From Nigrospora sphaerica (Eukaryota > Ascomycota > Sordariomycetes > Amphisphaeriales > Apiosporaceae), in NCBI GenBank assembly GCA_018287875.1, contig JAGVVL010000015.1:2604001-2668000 (forward strand): a DNA stretch of 64,000 nucleotides, read 5' to 3'. This document shows, one piece after another, positions 12,341-24,985 of the stretch. Both the position numbers and the translations under genes were made by a program. Position 1 is the first letter of the stretch. The number at the start of each line of letters is the position of its first letter. The notes below the pieces were generated by a model that searched no databases, had not been told where the DNA came from, and was given only the letters and a program-made list of their open reading frames with translations.

Positions 12341-15300
12341 TCAAGCCCCTTCAGCCTCCGCCTTGCTGCCGCTGTCCTCGGCCGCGTCATCCGCGCCGGC
12401 CGTCAGCTCATCACGAGCGCCGTGGATATCCTCGAAGCGGATGCCGCTCCGGTCGCACATGCTGCGGAAAATGCCATCCTCCTTCTTCCAAAGCTCCAAT
12501 GGGCTGTCTAGCTCGGCGATACGGCCCGCGTCCATGACGCAGATGCGGTCGTATCCGATAATGGTCCGGAGCCGGTGCGCAATACACAGCAGTGTGCGAC
12601 CACGGAAGCCCGTGGCGATGGTGTTCTGGATCTTGTCGTCCGTCTCCATATCGACCGACGACGTGGCCTCGTCGCAGACAATGATGCGGGAACCTCGCAC
12701 CAGGGCGCGGGCCAGCGCCATGAGCTGTCGTTGGCCGAGCGAAAAGTTGAGACCGTCCTCTTCCACAACACTGTCGAGATGGATACGGGATGAGTCCTTA
12801 TCCTCGAGGTTGGCCTCGGGCGGCACAAGATCGGCTTGGCGCAGCGCCGACCACAGCTCCAGGTCTGTGTGCTCGCCAAAGGGGTCCAGATTACTGCGAA
12901 CGGTGCCTCGGAACAGCGTGGGGTCTTGTGGAATGATGGCGAGACGCGAACGCAAGTCATGCAAGCCAAGTGTCGATATGTCGATCCCGTCAATCGTAAT
13001 GTGGCCGCCCGACAGCTCGACGAGTCGGAAGAGCGTCGACATGATGGACGATTTGCCTGCGCCGGTACGGCCCACGATGCCGATCCGCTCGCCACCCCTC
13101 ACGTGCATCGTCATGCCCTTCAGCACGAGAGGTAGGCCGGCGCGGTAGCGCATCTCGACATTGTCGAAGACAATCTCGCCCTTCTCGGGCCATGACGGAC
13201 GCACGTCGATGGTGTGTTCAGGCGCCTCCTCCTCGAGTTGCTTGCCGTAGAACTGAAGTCGTTCCACAGCGTTCATCCCGTTCTCTACCTCGGCCAGCTG
13301 TCGCACCGTGAACTGCAGCATCTGGACGATGGACAGAATGTACGACAAGACCAGGCCGCCAATGGATGGGGGCACCGAGAACCGCGACGTTACGACAAGG
13401 ATGCCCGTCGTAAAGACTAGCAGGTTTCCGATGGTATCCAAGCGCATCGATAGCCACCGCTGGTTGGAGAAGGTCAAATAATAGGCCGCGTTCATCTCGT
13501 CGATCGACTTGCGCAGGTCTCCGACGAACTTGTCCTTCAGCCCGTAGGCTCGAATGCTGGCAATACCCGTCAAACCCTCGCCAAACTTGGCAAACACAAC
13601 TGAGCGCAGGACCGACTCGAACCGCTTGACCTCGCGGGCCGATGATCGGTAATACGAGGCCGCCAGGACGAAGATGATGGCCAGCGGCACGAGCGCAATG
13701 ACGAAGTGCCAGAAGAAGGCGATGACCAAGGCGAACACGGCGATGATGGTGGCCAGCGTCAGGAAGTACATCCTCATGGCATCCGTCAGGTTGTTGTCCA
13801 TGACGTCCACGTCCCGCGAAAACCGATTCGTAATGCGCCCAAGCGGTGTCGTGTCGAAAAACGACATGGGCGCCCGCAGGGTCCGCGTCACGGCCTCGCG
13901 AAGAAGCGTTTTACTGGCGTTGGTGCCGAAAAGGGTGAGTTCGATGGAGAAGACAAACATCAGCACCGCTTGGAACGTTCCCAGGCCCGCATAGACGCCG
14001 ATGTAAGTGCCCGAGCTGAGACCAAACTTGTCCGACGTCCAGTACGATAGCCACAAACTCGTCATGATGTTTGCGCCCTGGGACAGGATGAGAGAGAACA
14101 TGACCAGAGGCGCGACGAGGATGGAGCCCGAAGCCCGCACATAGTCGCCATATACCGACCACGGCACACTCGCCACGGCGCGCTCCTCGGCCTGCATCAA
14201 GCCCGGCGCCCGCTTCTTCTTCTTCTTGTTCTTCTTGATATCAGCCGTCTTCTCCTCGGTGACGGCCGCTTCCTCGCCATCGTGGCTTTCCTCCACGGCC
14301 GTCGTCTCCATGAGGGTCTGGAAACCCGCGTGGTTGGCCATGAGATTGGCAAAGGTGTCGACAGCCTGTATTTTACCGCCGTCCATCCAGATTATGCGAT
14401 CACAGCGGCTGAGAACCCAGAGTTGATGCGTCGCCAGGATTCTGCACTTGTCTTTCAGCAGTCCAAGGATGGCATTATCAAAGATGTGCCGGCCCACATG
14501 CGCGTCGACGGCGCTGAGGGGATCGTCCATGATAACGACATCGGCGTCAAAGTAGATGGCACGCGCAATGTTGAGTCTCTGCTTTTGACCGCCCGAGATG
14601 GTGATGCCCCTTTCGCCGATTTCGGTAGCGTCGCCATTGGGCAGCATGTCCAAGTCCGGTTGCAATGCGCAGCTAATTCGTCAGCAGCCGCCTGCGGTAC
14701 GTTTGAGCCTCACGAGGTGGGGGGAACCTACGCTTGAATAACATCGTGGTACCATTGCCGGTCCATTTCCTTCCCGAAGAGGATATTGTCCCGGAGAGTT
14801 GCGTTCTGGATCCAAGCATACTGGGGACAGAACGCTCGGGAAGCGCCCAGGAGAACCTCGCCGGATGTCTTTCGCATGTCACCGGCCAACGCAGAGAGGA
14901 GTGATGTCTTTCCACTGCCAACACCACCGATAACCGCAACGAGCTCGTTCCTACCAATCTCAAAATTCAACTCCTGGAGCTTGAACGGCTCGCGCTCTTC
15001 GACGAGTGTGCTAGAGTCGTCCGAGTTGGCACCCTCGTGCCTGCCTTTCACTCCAGCCTTGTCCGACTCTTGTGTGGGTGTCCGCTCCCATGTGAAGCTA
15101 GCATCATGCATCGCGACCGCAGCATCCATGTCCTCCTTCCAGATGGCCGGATCGTCCTGTTCCTCGCTGAGAAGGAATGTCTGGCAACGCTGAATGGACT
15201 GCCAGGCATCCACCACCTGGCCAATGACCAGTGGCAGAAGATTGAGTGGCATGCGCAACCCGTTGAACAGCGCGAGGGAGGAAAAGACTTGGGCTGCCGG

Positions 15301-16776
15301 CAAGTTGGGGTGCGTTTGAGAGTATGTGATGAAGGAAAGCATCGAGGCGTAGATGGGTAGCGACATGCTGACGGCGTTGATAGCGTTCCGGATAGCGAGG
15401 AGGATCTGAATGGAATGGATCTCCTTGCCGCGAATATCCTTGAGCCTCTCGAGAAACGCCGACTCCCAGCCGAAAAACTTGACGAAGCGAACCGACGAAA
15501 GAATCTCCTGCGTCAAGCCAACACGCTGGTCGGTAATTTTGTTGATGGTGGCACGACGACGGAAGAGACTGCGGATGGCGCGCGTGAGGACGGGGACACC
15601 AATGACGAGAAGGGCGAAGCCGGCCAGGGCGCTGTAGGTCAGGTTGACGAGGAGCACAACCAGGGTGATGATGCAGGTTATCGGCGCTGTCCAGATCATG
15701 TGAAACAAGGCGGAGGCCTGGTCGACACGGTAGGTATCGACACTCATGAGGTTGACAATTTTTCCGTTGCTCCAGCCCGTACCATCGTTGCCCGGCTTAC
15801 CCTTGGCATCCTTGGCCGTCTTCTTGGCCTTCTTTTTGGCCTCCTTTTCGTTCTCTTTCCCTTTCTCTCCCGTAGTTTCCGCAGCCGGTTCATTTTTCAA
15901 CTTATCTCCTCCGGCCCGCGCGCGGCCTGAGATGACCATGGACTTTTCGAAGATCATGGCGATCAGGACAGCTCTCACTTGACCACCGATGATCATACCG
16001 CGATAGATGAAGTGGTTGATGCCGAGACTCTGCAGTATCTGCATGATGGTAATACCTATCACAAGGCCGATGCCGGCACCCAGGTGCGGAGGCGGCTCGT
16101 TTCGCTGGCTCGCCTCCCACGCATCTTGGGCAAACTGGATGAGGTAGCGCAGCGTGAAGGGAGACATGACCTGGAAGATGGAGGAACAAAGTTGGCAGAA
16201 GCCGCCCATCCAGAATTCGAAGAAGAAGGTCTCATGCAGAGCCCACAGTACGGGGTACTTTTCTCCCTTTTCGACTCGGCGGTGGAAAGAGGCCTTGAAT
16301 TTGTCCGTCATCACGTCGGCGGCCCTGTCGGGGTTGACGGTCCAGATATCACCCTGTTCGAGCGGGCGCTTGTAGCCGGCGCTCATGAAGGGGGCCATCC
16401 AATGGAAGGTCAAGCGACTGAGCCAGCCGGCACTATATTCGTGCGAGACCTCGCGCTCCTTGGGAACCGGCGGGATGCCGCCCCAGCGCAGGGGGTTCGG
16501 TTGCTTGTACCACGGCTTGGACTGGAGAGGGACCGAGGTGCGCGAGGTCGTACGTGTTAGTACACTGGCCTCGGTGGCATAACTCTGGGTCCGCTTGATG
16601 TCTCCGGCCTCAGCACGGGTCTGGTCGGGGGCCTCCTGGTGACGGATATCATCCTCGGGATCGCGACGGGGGCCATCGGCGGCGGTGGGCTCGATGGGTT
16701 CCGAGTTGGTTGGCGCATTGGTCTCGGCCAAAGGATCGGCCGGCCTGGTTTCCTTTTCCACGTTCCCGTCCGTCAT
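12341..16776 (-). CDS. ABC transporter of the ABCC (MRP) subfamily, Yor1-type
   Basis: This is a full-length ATP-driven exporter, probably in the plasma membrane. Yor1-type pumps export organic anions and drugs such as oligomycin, but the substrate here is unknown. Two exons are inferred: 14732-16776 and 12341-14672, giving 1458 residues. The 59-base intron joins VIQA to CALQPDLDMLPNGD, a conserved Yor1 block. The order is a disordered N-terminus with no TMD0, TMD1, NBD1 and TMD2-NBD2. NBD1 has Walker A GGVGSGKT at 617-624, signature ISGGQ at 706-710 and Walker B VVIMDD at 726-731. NBD2 has Walker A GRTGAGKS at 1216-1223, signature FSLGQ near 1325 and catalytic E1350 in CDEATSS. NBD1 carries Asp (D731) in place of the catalytic Glu, the usual ABCC asymmetry. 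A Lys/Glu-rich linker (KKKAKKTAKDAK) interrupts TMD1 before WSNGKIVNLMSVD. The start is the first ATG of the frame. Confidence 0.94.
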
Positions 16777-17490
16777 GTTAGCAACGACGCCCCGAGGCGG
16801 ACGTGGACCGGGGTTGCTGCGTGGTGGTCGTGGCCGCCGTGACTGCGGGCGCGATAGGCGCGCCGCAGGGACCGCTAGCAGCCGCCTTCAAGCTCGCAAC
16901 GCTGCGCTCAAAGAGCCCGGCTGGAACGCAGAGCCACACAAAATTTCTGTTGAATGCGCGGGACACACTGCCTGGCAGAGCAACAACAAGTAGGGGCAGA
17001 AGGTCGCTCGCTTCCTCGTTTGAAGAAGCCTCTCTGTACAAGAAGGGGGGCGAGCCGGAAGAGGACGAAGGAGTGCGGGAGGAGGACGGGCGAGTGAGCG
17101 GACAAGGGGCTCGCAATCACTTAACCCAGGGACGCAACGGAAATGCTGACAAAGTAAAAGAGAAGGCTAGGCTCCCCCCGTCCGCGCGAGACGGACACGA
17201 AGCGAGAGAAACGTTGAACACTTTATTACCAAGCACTCTCCATTATGATGCCTCGACTATCCGGCCCCGCAATCCCCACATGGCGGATGGGCTTTTGCGG
17301 TTTTCGCAGGGAAAGAGCACCAGCGAGCGCAGAAGGAAGGCGGCTCGCCGCTCGATAGGGCAAGTGGCAGGGGTAGGAAGATAATGCCGGTAAGACGTCG
17401 TGTCGCCGGGCTAACCTTGGGCTCTGAAGCGACCATAAGTATTGCATCTTTGCCTGCGGACTGATTGGCCTGTCGGGGGGGACGCCCCGG

Positions 17491-17540
17491 GAGTTGCTGG
17501 GAGTTGCTGGGATTTGCTGGGATTTGCTGGGATTTTGCTG
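17491..17540. repeat. 10-bp tandem repeat
   Basis: Five head-to-tail units of 10 bases can be read directly: GAGTTGCTGG twice, GATTTGCTGG twice, then a partial GATTTTGCTG. The units differ by one G/T change, so the array probably grew by duplication. It lies in a gene desert. Confidence 0.9.
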
Positions 17541-18919
17541 TGATTTGTTCCTGCGCCGTCATTATGTGGGTTGCCGCGGCGGGCAGGCAAAAAGGCAGGC
17601 TGGTTCCTGTGCCGGCGACGACAACCACAACGGTTTTGGGGAATTAGGGGGGCGTTAAACCGATGAGGCGGCCCTCGGCAAGACGAATGCTCTAAGTCAA
17701 CTAGGTAGTCTCCGGCGCGTACCAGCCAACCAGATGGCGGAGGGGCGGCGCCACCTAAGCCTACGCGGTGGCTGCTGCCTTTTTCCGAAATCCGCAACAA
17801 CGGCGGACTTTACGGATATACTGGCTCCGGGGGGGGGGATGGACGGATGGAAAGGGAGTTAGTTTATCGCCTGCCACACTGCGCACTCTCCTACCACCTG
17901 TCGGACTTGGTGACCCGTACGTACGTACGCAGTAGTCACAGCCTATCCGGGACGCGCTTGGTCTAGGTCGCACCAGCACGTAAGCAGCAACGTCTGGTTC
18001 GTCCGCCCACGTCTCCCACACCCCCCTATTGCCTGCGGCCTGTCCGTCCACCGGGAAAGTCGGTCAGTCGTCGCTACTCTCGCGTCTCTCCCCTCCCTGG
18101 CCGCTTTGGGTCGGTTAGCTTCACCAAAATATCGGGATTCGCAGTTCGTCGGGTTTTACAGAGTGCCGGGTAATTTCGATGCGCCGCCACGTATGCAAAG
18201 GTACGAGAAAATAACAGCAAGCCGCCCGTACTTACATAAGTAACCACGTAAGTACCGCGCTATACGAGCCACAACCACCTCCGCCTGCCCTCTGACCGAT
18301 ATCTATAGTATGCACAGACCGATGCTGAGAACGGAGCGGGGGGTGCCCAGGGACGGCAATGTTTCGGCCCCATTTTGGACAACCCCTTCCGCGCCACCGC
18401 TGCCGGGCCCCTTGGAACTTGAATGACAGCCCGAGGGCTCGGACTGCAAGTGAAGTCTTCCCAGCGCCCCGCCGTGTTCCCCGCCCCTCTGACACGTCGT
18501 TCACAAGAGAGCGCCTTGGGTTTTGCTTGTTTGCGGGTGCCCATTCCGTGCCCTTGGGTCGCAGGGGGGCGGGGAGGGACCGATCTATTCGTATGCCGTG
18601 GAAACAAACGACACAAAGGAGCGGTGGAATGGTGGGACCGCATCCCGGTTTTTCCTTCTGGCGTAGTCATGGCCTTAGCTAGAAGAAAACGGGCCTTCGA
18701 GATAGATCCCTGGAATTTGGTGCGAATCCCGATGGATCGGCCCCAATGCCATGGTTGCCCGATCGGGTCATGGTGTTTTACCAGGCTCCGAGTACCTCTG
18801 GCTGTAGCCGTATAGTCCGGGCGATAGCTCCCGGTAGGGAAGCGGATAGCAGACTTGGCGGTGCCCCAGTCGGATAGAAGCACGCGTCTGCCCCGGACCG
18901 GATCGTCCAACAAGGTTAC

Positions 18920-18939
18920 TTTTTTTTTTTTTTTTTTTT
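18920..18939. repeat. poly-T tract (20 bases)
   Basis: Twenty consecutive T lie in intergenic DNA with no gene within 1.3 kb. A poly-A tail left by a retroposed element on the - strand is possible, but no element body or target-site duplication can be seen. Confidence 0.9.
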
Positions 18940-20319
18940 AAACTTGTCACCCACGGCTTGCTAGGCTTGCTATGCGACAAACGTCTTGGCGGCCACCCGC
19001 CGTTGGTACGTACGCGCATTTTGTACAACTAAATAGATCCCGCCGGGGTTGCGTCGCGCGAGCAGGCGGGAACCTTTCGTACCCACAGTCGGTCCACTCA
19101 AAGCCCCCTACTACTCCAGACATACTGTACCTTTCGCTACTCCGAACATTCTGCCTAGGGGGGTGACCCAGGGCCGGCCTCTTCTCCCAAGTCCCGCCGC
19201 CAGGGCCCGCTGAACGTTGAGAAGAACCTAAGTTGCATACATGGAGACATAGGTACCTCCTCGCCTACATGGCCTGCCCAACTAGGAAGTAGGCAGACAA
19301 ACTTCATCCCGTGTACGCGTATTCTTCCACCGTCCGGTGCTTCTCGCCCCAACATCAGGCTGCCCATCAGCCGACACACCTTGGGCAGGTCGTCCGACCT
19401 CGGGTGTGCGACGCGGAATGGCCGCGCTTGGCATCGGAGCCTCCACTCCAACTCACAAGTAACCGTTTCTCGGGACTCGGGCTGATAACGTTGGGCAGCC
19501 GCGGCATTCAGACGCAGCCTTTGCCTCCCCCCAAATCCGTCCACGCACGACCAGCTCGGTCAGCTTTCGCGAGCAGGGCCGCCTTCGTTTGCGCGTCGTC
19601 CGAGAGGCCGGTATATACATAGCTACTTGACACACACTGCCGTGCAATACGAACCGGTAGCCAGCGCCCCTGCTATGCCCATGTCAAGCGAGCCCACCTA
19701 CTTACAGCACTAATGCACTACATACGCATCGTATGCATGGCATACATGTACCTAGGAAAGTATTGATCTCGCCGAAACACGTCGCCTCGGTTCCGCTATC
19801 GCTGGCGCATTCCGAACTCCCCGACTGCCCACCGCCTATCAACCCACGAGGTGCATACCACAACCATATGAAGGAATTGATCATGGCCAACATGGCTCTG
19901 GACTTCCTATCCTACCGCTACTAACGTAGATGTGTACGTGGCTACCTGCGAGCTGCTGTCGATGCCGGCGTCATACCAGCCAACGGCGCGATAAATAGGG
20001 ATGTTGCTTTTCCCCAACCGTATCAGCAACCCTCCCATGTCAGCCAGTATTGGATCGTAACCCCAACGTCACCATGATGCCCATGCCGCACCGAACCGGC
20101 AGCCACAAATGGAACAGGCTGGGTTTATACACATTTACACACGGGTTCCAACGGCTCAAAGACGTGTCCCCAGGCAGCCTCGGAAAGCCCAGTCCATGAC
20201 ATCAACATCAAATGAGCCGTATCAAACAGAAAGACCCGTGCAACTGATTACCTGGTAACTATTTGCTAGCTAGGCAACTCTTCATCTCCAAACGGATCGC
20301 GATCCTTCTCCCGCCCTTC

Positions 20320-23300
20320 TCAAGCCCGAGATGCGCCATCTTGTCTTGCCGCGGCCGCCTCTCCAGCGAGAAAACCGATGACGGCCTGGTCCTCAAAGCG
20401 TCCGTCCATCTTCGTCGACATAGTCTGGTCATTTTTCTCTGCCGCGAGGTGACCGAATAGGCATTCCCAAACGTCGTTCTTGTCGACAACCTCCCCAAGC
20501 TGCTGGTCCTTGCTCATGAGCTTGGCCAAGGCTGCTTGCTGCAGCTCCATCGAATTAGCGACTTCCAGGTTCAGGTCCAACACATCGGGCGTCGTTTCTT
20601 TCGACTTTCCCTTCTTGGAAATAGTAGGGCTCTTGGCCATGTGCTCCATACGACGCTGCACTGAGAGATTGTAGATGGATTCCTCCACAGTACCCTCCAC
20701 CAGGTACAACCAGACCGTTGTGGCATGCTCTTGGCCGATCCGGTCCACCCGCGCGATCGCCTGCAATTCCAATGCCGTATTGAGTAACGGTTCGCAGAGG
20801 AAAACGTGGCTGGCATTGACGAGGTTCAGACCGCTGGCGTGGGCTCGTGCGTCCATCAGAAAGCACTCTATGCTCGGCTCCTCCTTGAAGCGCGTGATGC
20901 CATCCTTGCTGTCGAAATTACTGTAGCCAACGCGGTAGTGGCGAAAGGCGCGGCCAAGGATGTCAAGAAAACTCTTGAACTGAGAGAAAACAATCGATTT
21001 GGCACCAGGGTCCTCTTGACGCAGCCACATGAGATGTCGTACGAGCGTGTCAACTTTGGTTCCGTACGACGGTCCGTCCAGTTCGGTTTCTTTGATCTCC
21101 TGGAGCTTGTCTTCGCTGAACTCGGAGTAGATGCCCGACCTCCTGGCCGTGTGCTGAATCGAATCTACGTCCGTGGAGGACGCATGGTTCTCCGACACCA
21201 CCTTGAGTTTGGACTCGGGCCTCAGAGAAATATCGTGAAGCATTTCCGCTGTAAGCTGTTTCTTGCAAACAGGGCAGTTGCGGTGAGCCCGGTACCACAG
21301 CATGATACATTCTTTGCAAAACTGGTGGCCACACAACGTGAGAACGCCGAGGGTGAAAGTCGATTGGCAGATGACGCACAGCTTGGGCTCTTGCGGATTC
21401 TCTCCAGACTGCTTGAGCGACAGTACTGCGAATGAGTCAGCAACATACTCTCACTCGTGTGGCTACGGGCGACTCACAGTAACGATGCTTAGACTGCGAG
21501 TTGGTGATTCTCAGCTGGATCGCCTCTTCCATCGCAAGTAGATCACTCAGGTGGGCCGCGTCCGTATCCTCGTCCTCGTCGCGCTCCCAAGGAGCCACTG
21601 TGTCGGATATCTGTTGCAACTGCCTATAGTAGTCGATACGGGCATTCATGGCATCTGAAAATCGATCCAGCTCCTTTTCAAGCCTGTTGGCTGCTTTTGT
21701 TTGTTTGGCAATGTGCTCCTGGGTGATCTTGAGGTGCTGCTGGATAATTTCCAGCTCGATCTCCGCGCGACTGCTACCATTGGCCACGTCGTGACGCAAC
21801 TTGGTGGACAGTTCTCGCAATTTAGTGATGACACTCCGAAATGAGCCATCAGCGGCGCTGGGCTTCAGGTCTCGGCGCTGCTGGAGCAACTCCAAAAACA
21901 TTTCGGGGGCCGGGCCGTCGCCCTCCTTGGCCAAAAGTTCTGCCGACCGTATCTCATGTTTAACTCTTTCATTCTTCAGACCCGACAAGGTGTCTTGTCG
22001 GTCTGCGATGGCAGCTCGAAGAACAAGGGTGTATATCATAAGCTCGTCTTGGGTCATCGTCGAATCGCCGTACTCCTCGCCAGTGATTTCAGTTTCTCCT
22101 TCCTCGTCGACAAGTGGGCGCAAGAGCAATTGGATAACCCGTTCTCTCCACACGTCAATCGCGTTTGCTTGCTCGTCCAGTATAGCGCCCAGTTGCTCAA
22201 GGTTGTCCAGTATGTTTTGGCCTTCGAGAGATTTGTGAGGAACGGACTGAAACTCGGGAATCTCCACGAAAGACTGTGCCTTGGCATCCTCGCTCAGTCG
22301 GCCCATGTATCGCTCGGCCTTGGCTTGGACTTCTCGCAGAATTTCCTTTCGGATGCCTTTTGCCAGCTCGTATCCTTCGACCTCGAGTTTCTCCAACCGC
22401 TTGAACTCGCTCGAGTCGGGCGGCGTCACGTCCTCGTCCGTTTTGATCTGGAAGTATGCGCTCGCAATGAAGAAAACGGCCTTGTGCTCGATGCCGAGGG
22501 CCAGCTTCAGTCTGCGCCTCGCTTCGCCAAGCCGGGGGGGAACGTCTTGCCCATCATCGTCCCCCAAGGCCTCGATGTCACCGTACTCCGTGATGTTCTC
22601 AGCTCCGCCCTCCCTGGCCTTTTGCGTCTCCTCCTTGAGCTGCTCGCGACATTCGGCAACTAGAAGCTCAGCTTCCTCCAAGGCCTCTTCCCAGATCGCA
22701 AGCGCTTCTCGGACGCGGGGTGAATTCTCAAAAAGCTGGCCTCTTCTGATCTTGGTGTTCAAGCGTTGTCTTTGGTCAGCCTTGATGGCATATTCCGTTT
22801 GCTCGATCATGGCATCCAAGACTTCGTCTATTGTACGCAGCGGCTTATTCCTCTGGGCCAGGCCGCGAATCCTCCCGGGGCCCAGTTCGGGATGTAGCAC
22901 AGTTTGTCTGAGTTGAGCCAATGCTCTCCGCATGGACTCCAGAGTGGCCGGGTCGTCGGGGTTCCAGCCTTGTATCAATGGTGCGCCCGAGGTGTCTAAG
23001 CCGCAATCTTGCGCCAGGGCACTAAACTGCGTCTTGTAGTTTTGTTCTTCAACCGCGGTGAAGGGCATCGTGAGGATAAACCGCTTTTGGGGTGGCAAAA
23101 GTAGCTCGCCCCGTACCGCGCGTTTGGTGTGGCGCATGGCAATGCGGTTAAACAGTGCTCGGAACAGGTGGCCGTGCGTGGATATGAGCCCATCCCACGT
23201 CCACGGGTACGATGCGAATGGTTCGTAACGGAGAAACAGAAGAAGTCCCCAAAGATCCTTGACGTTGTCTTTGACGGGCGTGCCCGTCACTCCCCATGCG

Positions 23301-24985
23301 TTGACTCGAGGTATGGTCCTTGCCACTTTCGCAGCGGCAGAAACACCACTCTCAATTTGCTGGGCTTCGTCGAGACAAACACGCCACCATGAAAGCTGTA
23401 CGAGCGGTGACTTAGGTCGGGGGTGTTTTCGTTCGTGGCGCATCGCCCGCTGTGGCGGGTCCGTTGCAAAATGTATCTCGGCTTGCAGGACGCTATAAGT
23501 TGTGACGACGACGTCGTGTTCTGCCAGCTCCTCAACGAGCTCGTCACCGCTGCTTTCGTGTCGTTTGACGCCCCCATAATACATGACACGCAGACCAGGC
23601 GCGTGCTTGTCCATCTCTGATAGCCATTGGCTCTTCAAGTTAGGAGGCGTCACGATCAAGGTTGCGCCCGTAGGCCGAACCTGGTTGCCCGAATATTGGT
23701 CGAGTACGAAAGGCGGATATGGGGGCCGGCGATGCATAAGAATCAATGCAATCACCTCAACCGTCTTGCCCAAGCCCATTTCCTCGCTGAGGATGCCGCC
23801 CCCCAAAGAAGTCTCCGATTCCCAGAAAGGGCGCAGATCTCTGGTGACCACATGGTAGAGGGCGCTGGCATACACAGGCCCGTCATCTGTGATATGAAGC
23901 GTGTGGAATGACAGTGGAAGGCCAGAGGTTTTCTTAGAATAAGGCTCCAGTCGATCCTCGTTCCAACGCACGCCCTGTTCACGATCAAGAGTCAGCTCTA
24001 TGTCGTTTATGCCAGGGGGCCGAAGGGAGATGTATCAGTAGAGTTAAAGCACGCCTCTGAACGGAGCCAGACAGATAACCCAAAAGGATGTGCCCATAGA
24101 TTTTGCCGAATAGAGGAAAGAAGGCGTACGTACCTCTCGCTCCAGCAGCCACTGCAGGGCCCGTCGCTGGAATGGATAAAGTGTAGACATGAGCATTGGT
24201 ACAGGAACAGACAAAAGATCTTCATAGTCGGCATCTGGAGCACAGGCAGCCTCGTAGAACGCTTGAGGCGAAGGGCCGTTTCGACTGTTACCACCGAGCA
24301 TGTCGCGCGGGAAGAACTTGTCGTGGATGTCTTGAGACAAGACTCTCTGCTGTGCACTGCGAAGGCCGTTGTAGAGACTCCTCGTCGGATTCCACATCAG
24401 CTGCAGCCGCAGCGATATACGGTCCGTGCCATTTCTCCTCTCCAACGCGATATCGAATGCCACCCAGACGCCACCTTCGGTCTCTGGGCTGTCTCGGCCG
24501 CGGCTTGCAACCCTCAGAATGCAAGCTACTCTCGGCGAGACCCATGAATTTAAGACCAGTGTGAACTTGACACGGGGCGACGATCGATGCTGTCCCGAAA
24601 TGGTCAACTCCTTGGTAACGACTTCTTCGTTCAGGGTGTAAGCAGGAAGTGTGCAATGGAGCTGGGTGAAATTGTGAGCGCGAGGTTTCAAAAAAGCAAG
24701 CCTTGGCTGGGAGTTGAGCTGCCGAGGCCGGCAGGGCCGTTCTATATCGAAGGATTCCTCTGCGATAGTGACGGGGTCCGAGGCCGAGCTTGAATTACGC
24801 CGGGCTTTCTTTCTCGGTGGCTCCGCTACTCTGACTCCTTGTTGTGCTGTCGCATGTTCCACCGGTGCCGAGTCGTCCGGAAGCTCTTCCAGAAAGTCAA
24901 GTAACGCTGCCGGGAACGGATCGTTCAGCTGCACATGGTCGACCAGGACTGTGCTCTTGCTGGCGAGTTTCCTCGGCTGGCCCAT
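20320..24985 (-). CDS. SHPRH/Irc20-like SNF2 helicase with RING finger
   Basis: This is a nuclear SNF2-family ATPase with a RING ubiquitin-ligase module, of the SHPRH/Irc20 group linked to DNA repair and recombination. Three exons are inferred: 24134-24985, 21478-23974 and 20320-21425, giving 1484 residues. Helicase lobe 1 has Walker A GLGKT at 351-355 and DEAQ (not DEAH) at 486-489. A long, partly coiled-coil insert of about 450 residues rich in Glu/Arg/Lys separates the lobes, as in this family. A C3HC4 RING at 1133-1170 (CVIC, CGHQFCKEC, CPVC) sits just before lobe 2, where SIVFSQFKSFLDIL and QAIARVDRIGQ are the diagnostic motifs. The intron after the insert (21426-21477) and the one before lobe 1 (23975-24133) both have CTGAC branch sites and keep frame. 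No PHD or linker-histone domain is visible, unlike animal SHPRH. Confidence 0.9.

Larger units (their letters stand above)
16777..20319. other. 3.5-kb intergenic desert
   Basis: No gene is supported between the ABCC start (-) and the SNF2 helicase end (-). The longest frames (about 193 codons at 16803-17384 + and 217 codons at 18260-18913 -) have low-complexity composition, no family resemblance and no plausible partner exons. The stretch holds a 10-base tandem repeat (17491-17540), GTACGTACGTACG near 17925, a run of 20 T (18920-18939) and AT-rich palindromic motifs near 18230, 19250 and 19690-19760. The promoter of the ABCC gene should lie just above 16776. Confidence 0.5.

Noticed and set aside
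16803..17384. 193-codon open frame on the + strand next to the ABCC start
   Set aside because: Starts close to the ABCC start on the opposite strand, shows no family resemblance and has a repetitive, charged composition typical of GC-rich shadow frames.
18260..18913. 217-codon open frame on the - strand in the desert before the SNF2 helicase
   Set aside because: No recognisable domain, biased low-complexity composition, overlaps other frames and lacks a plausible intron chain.
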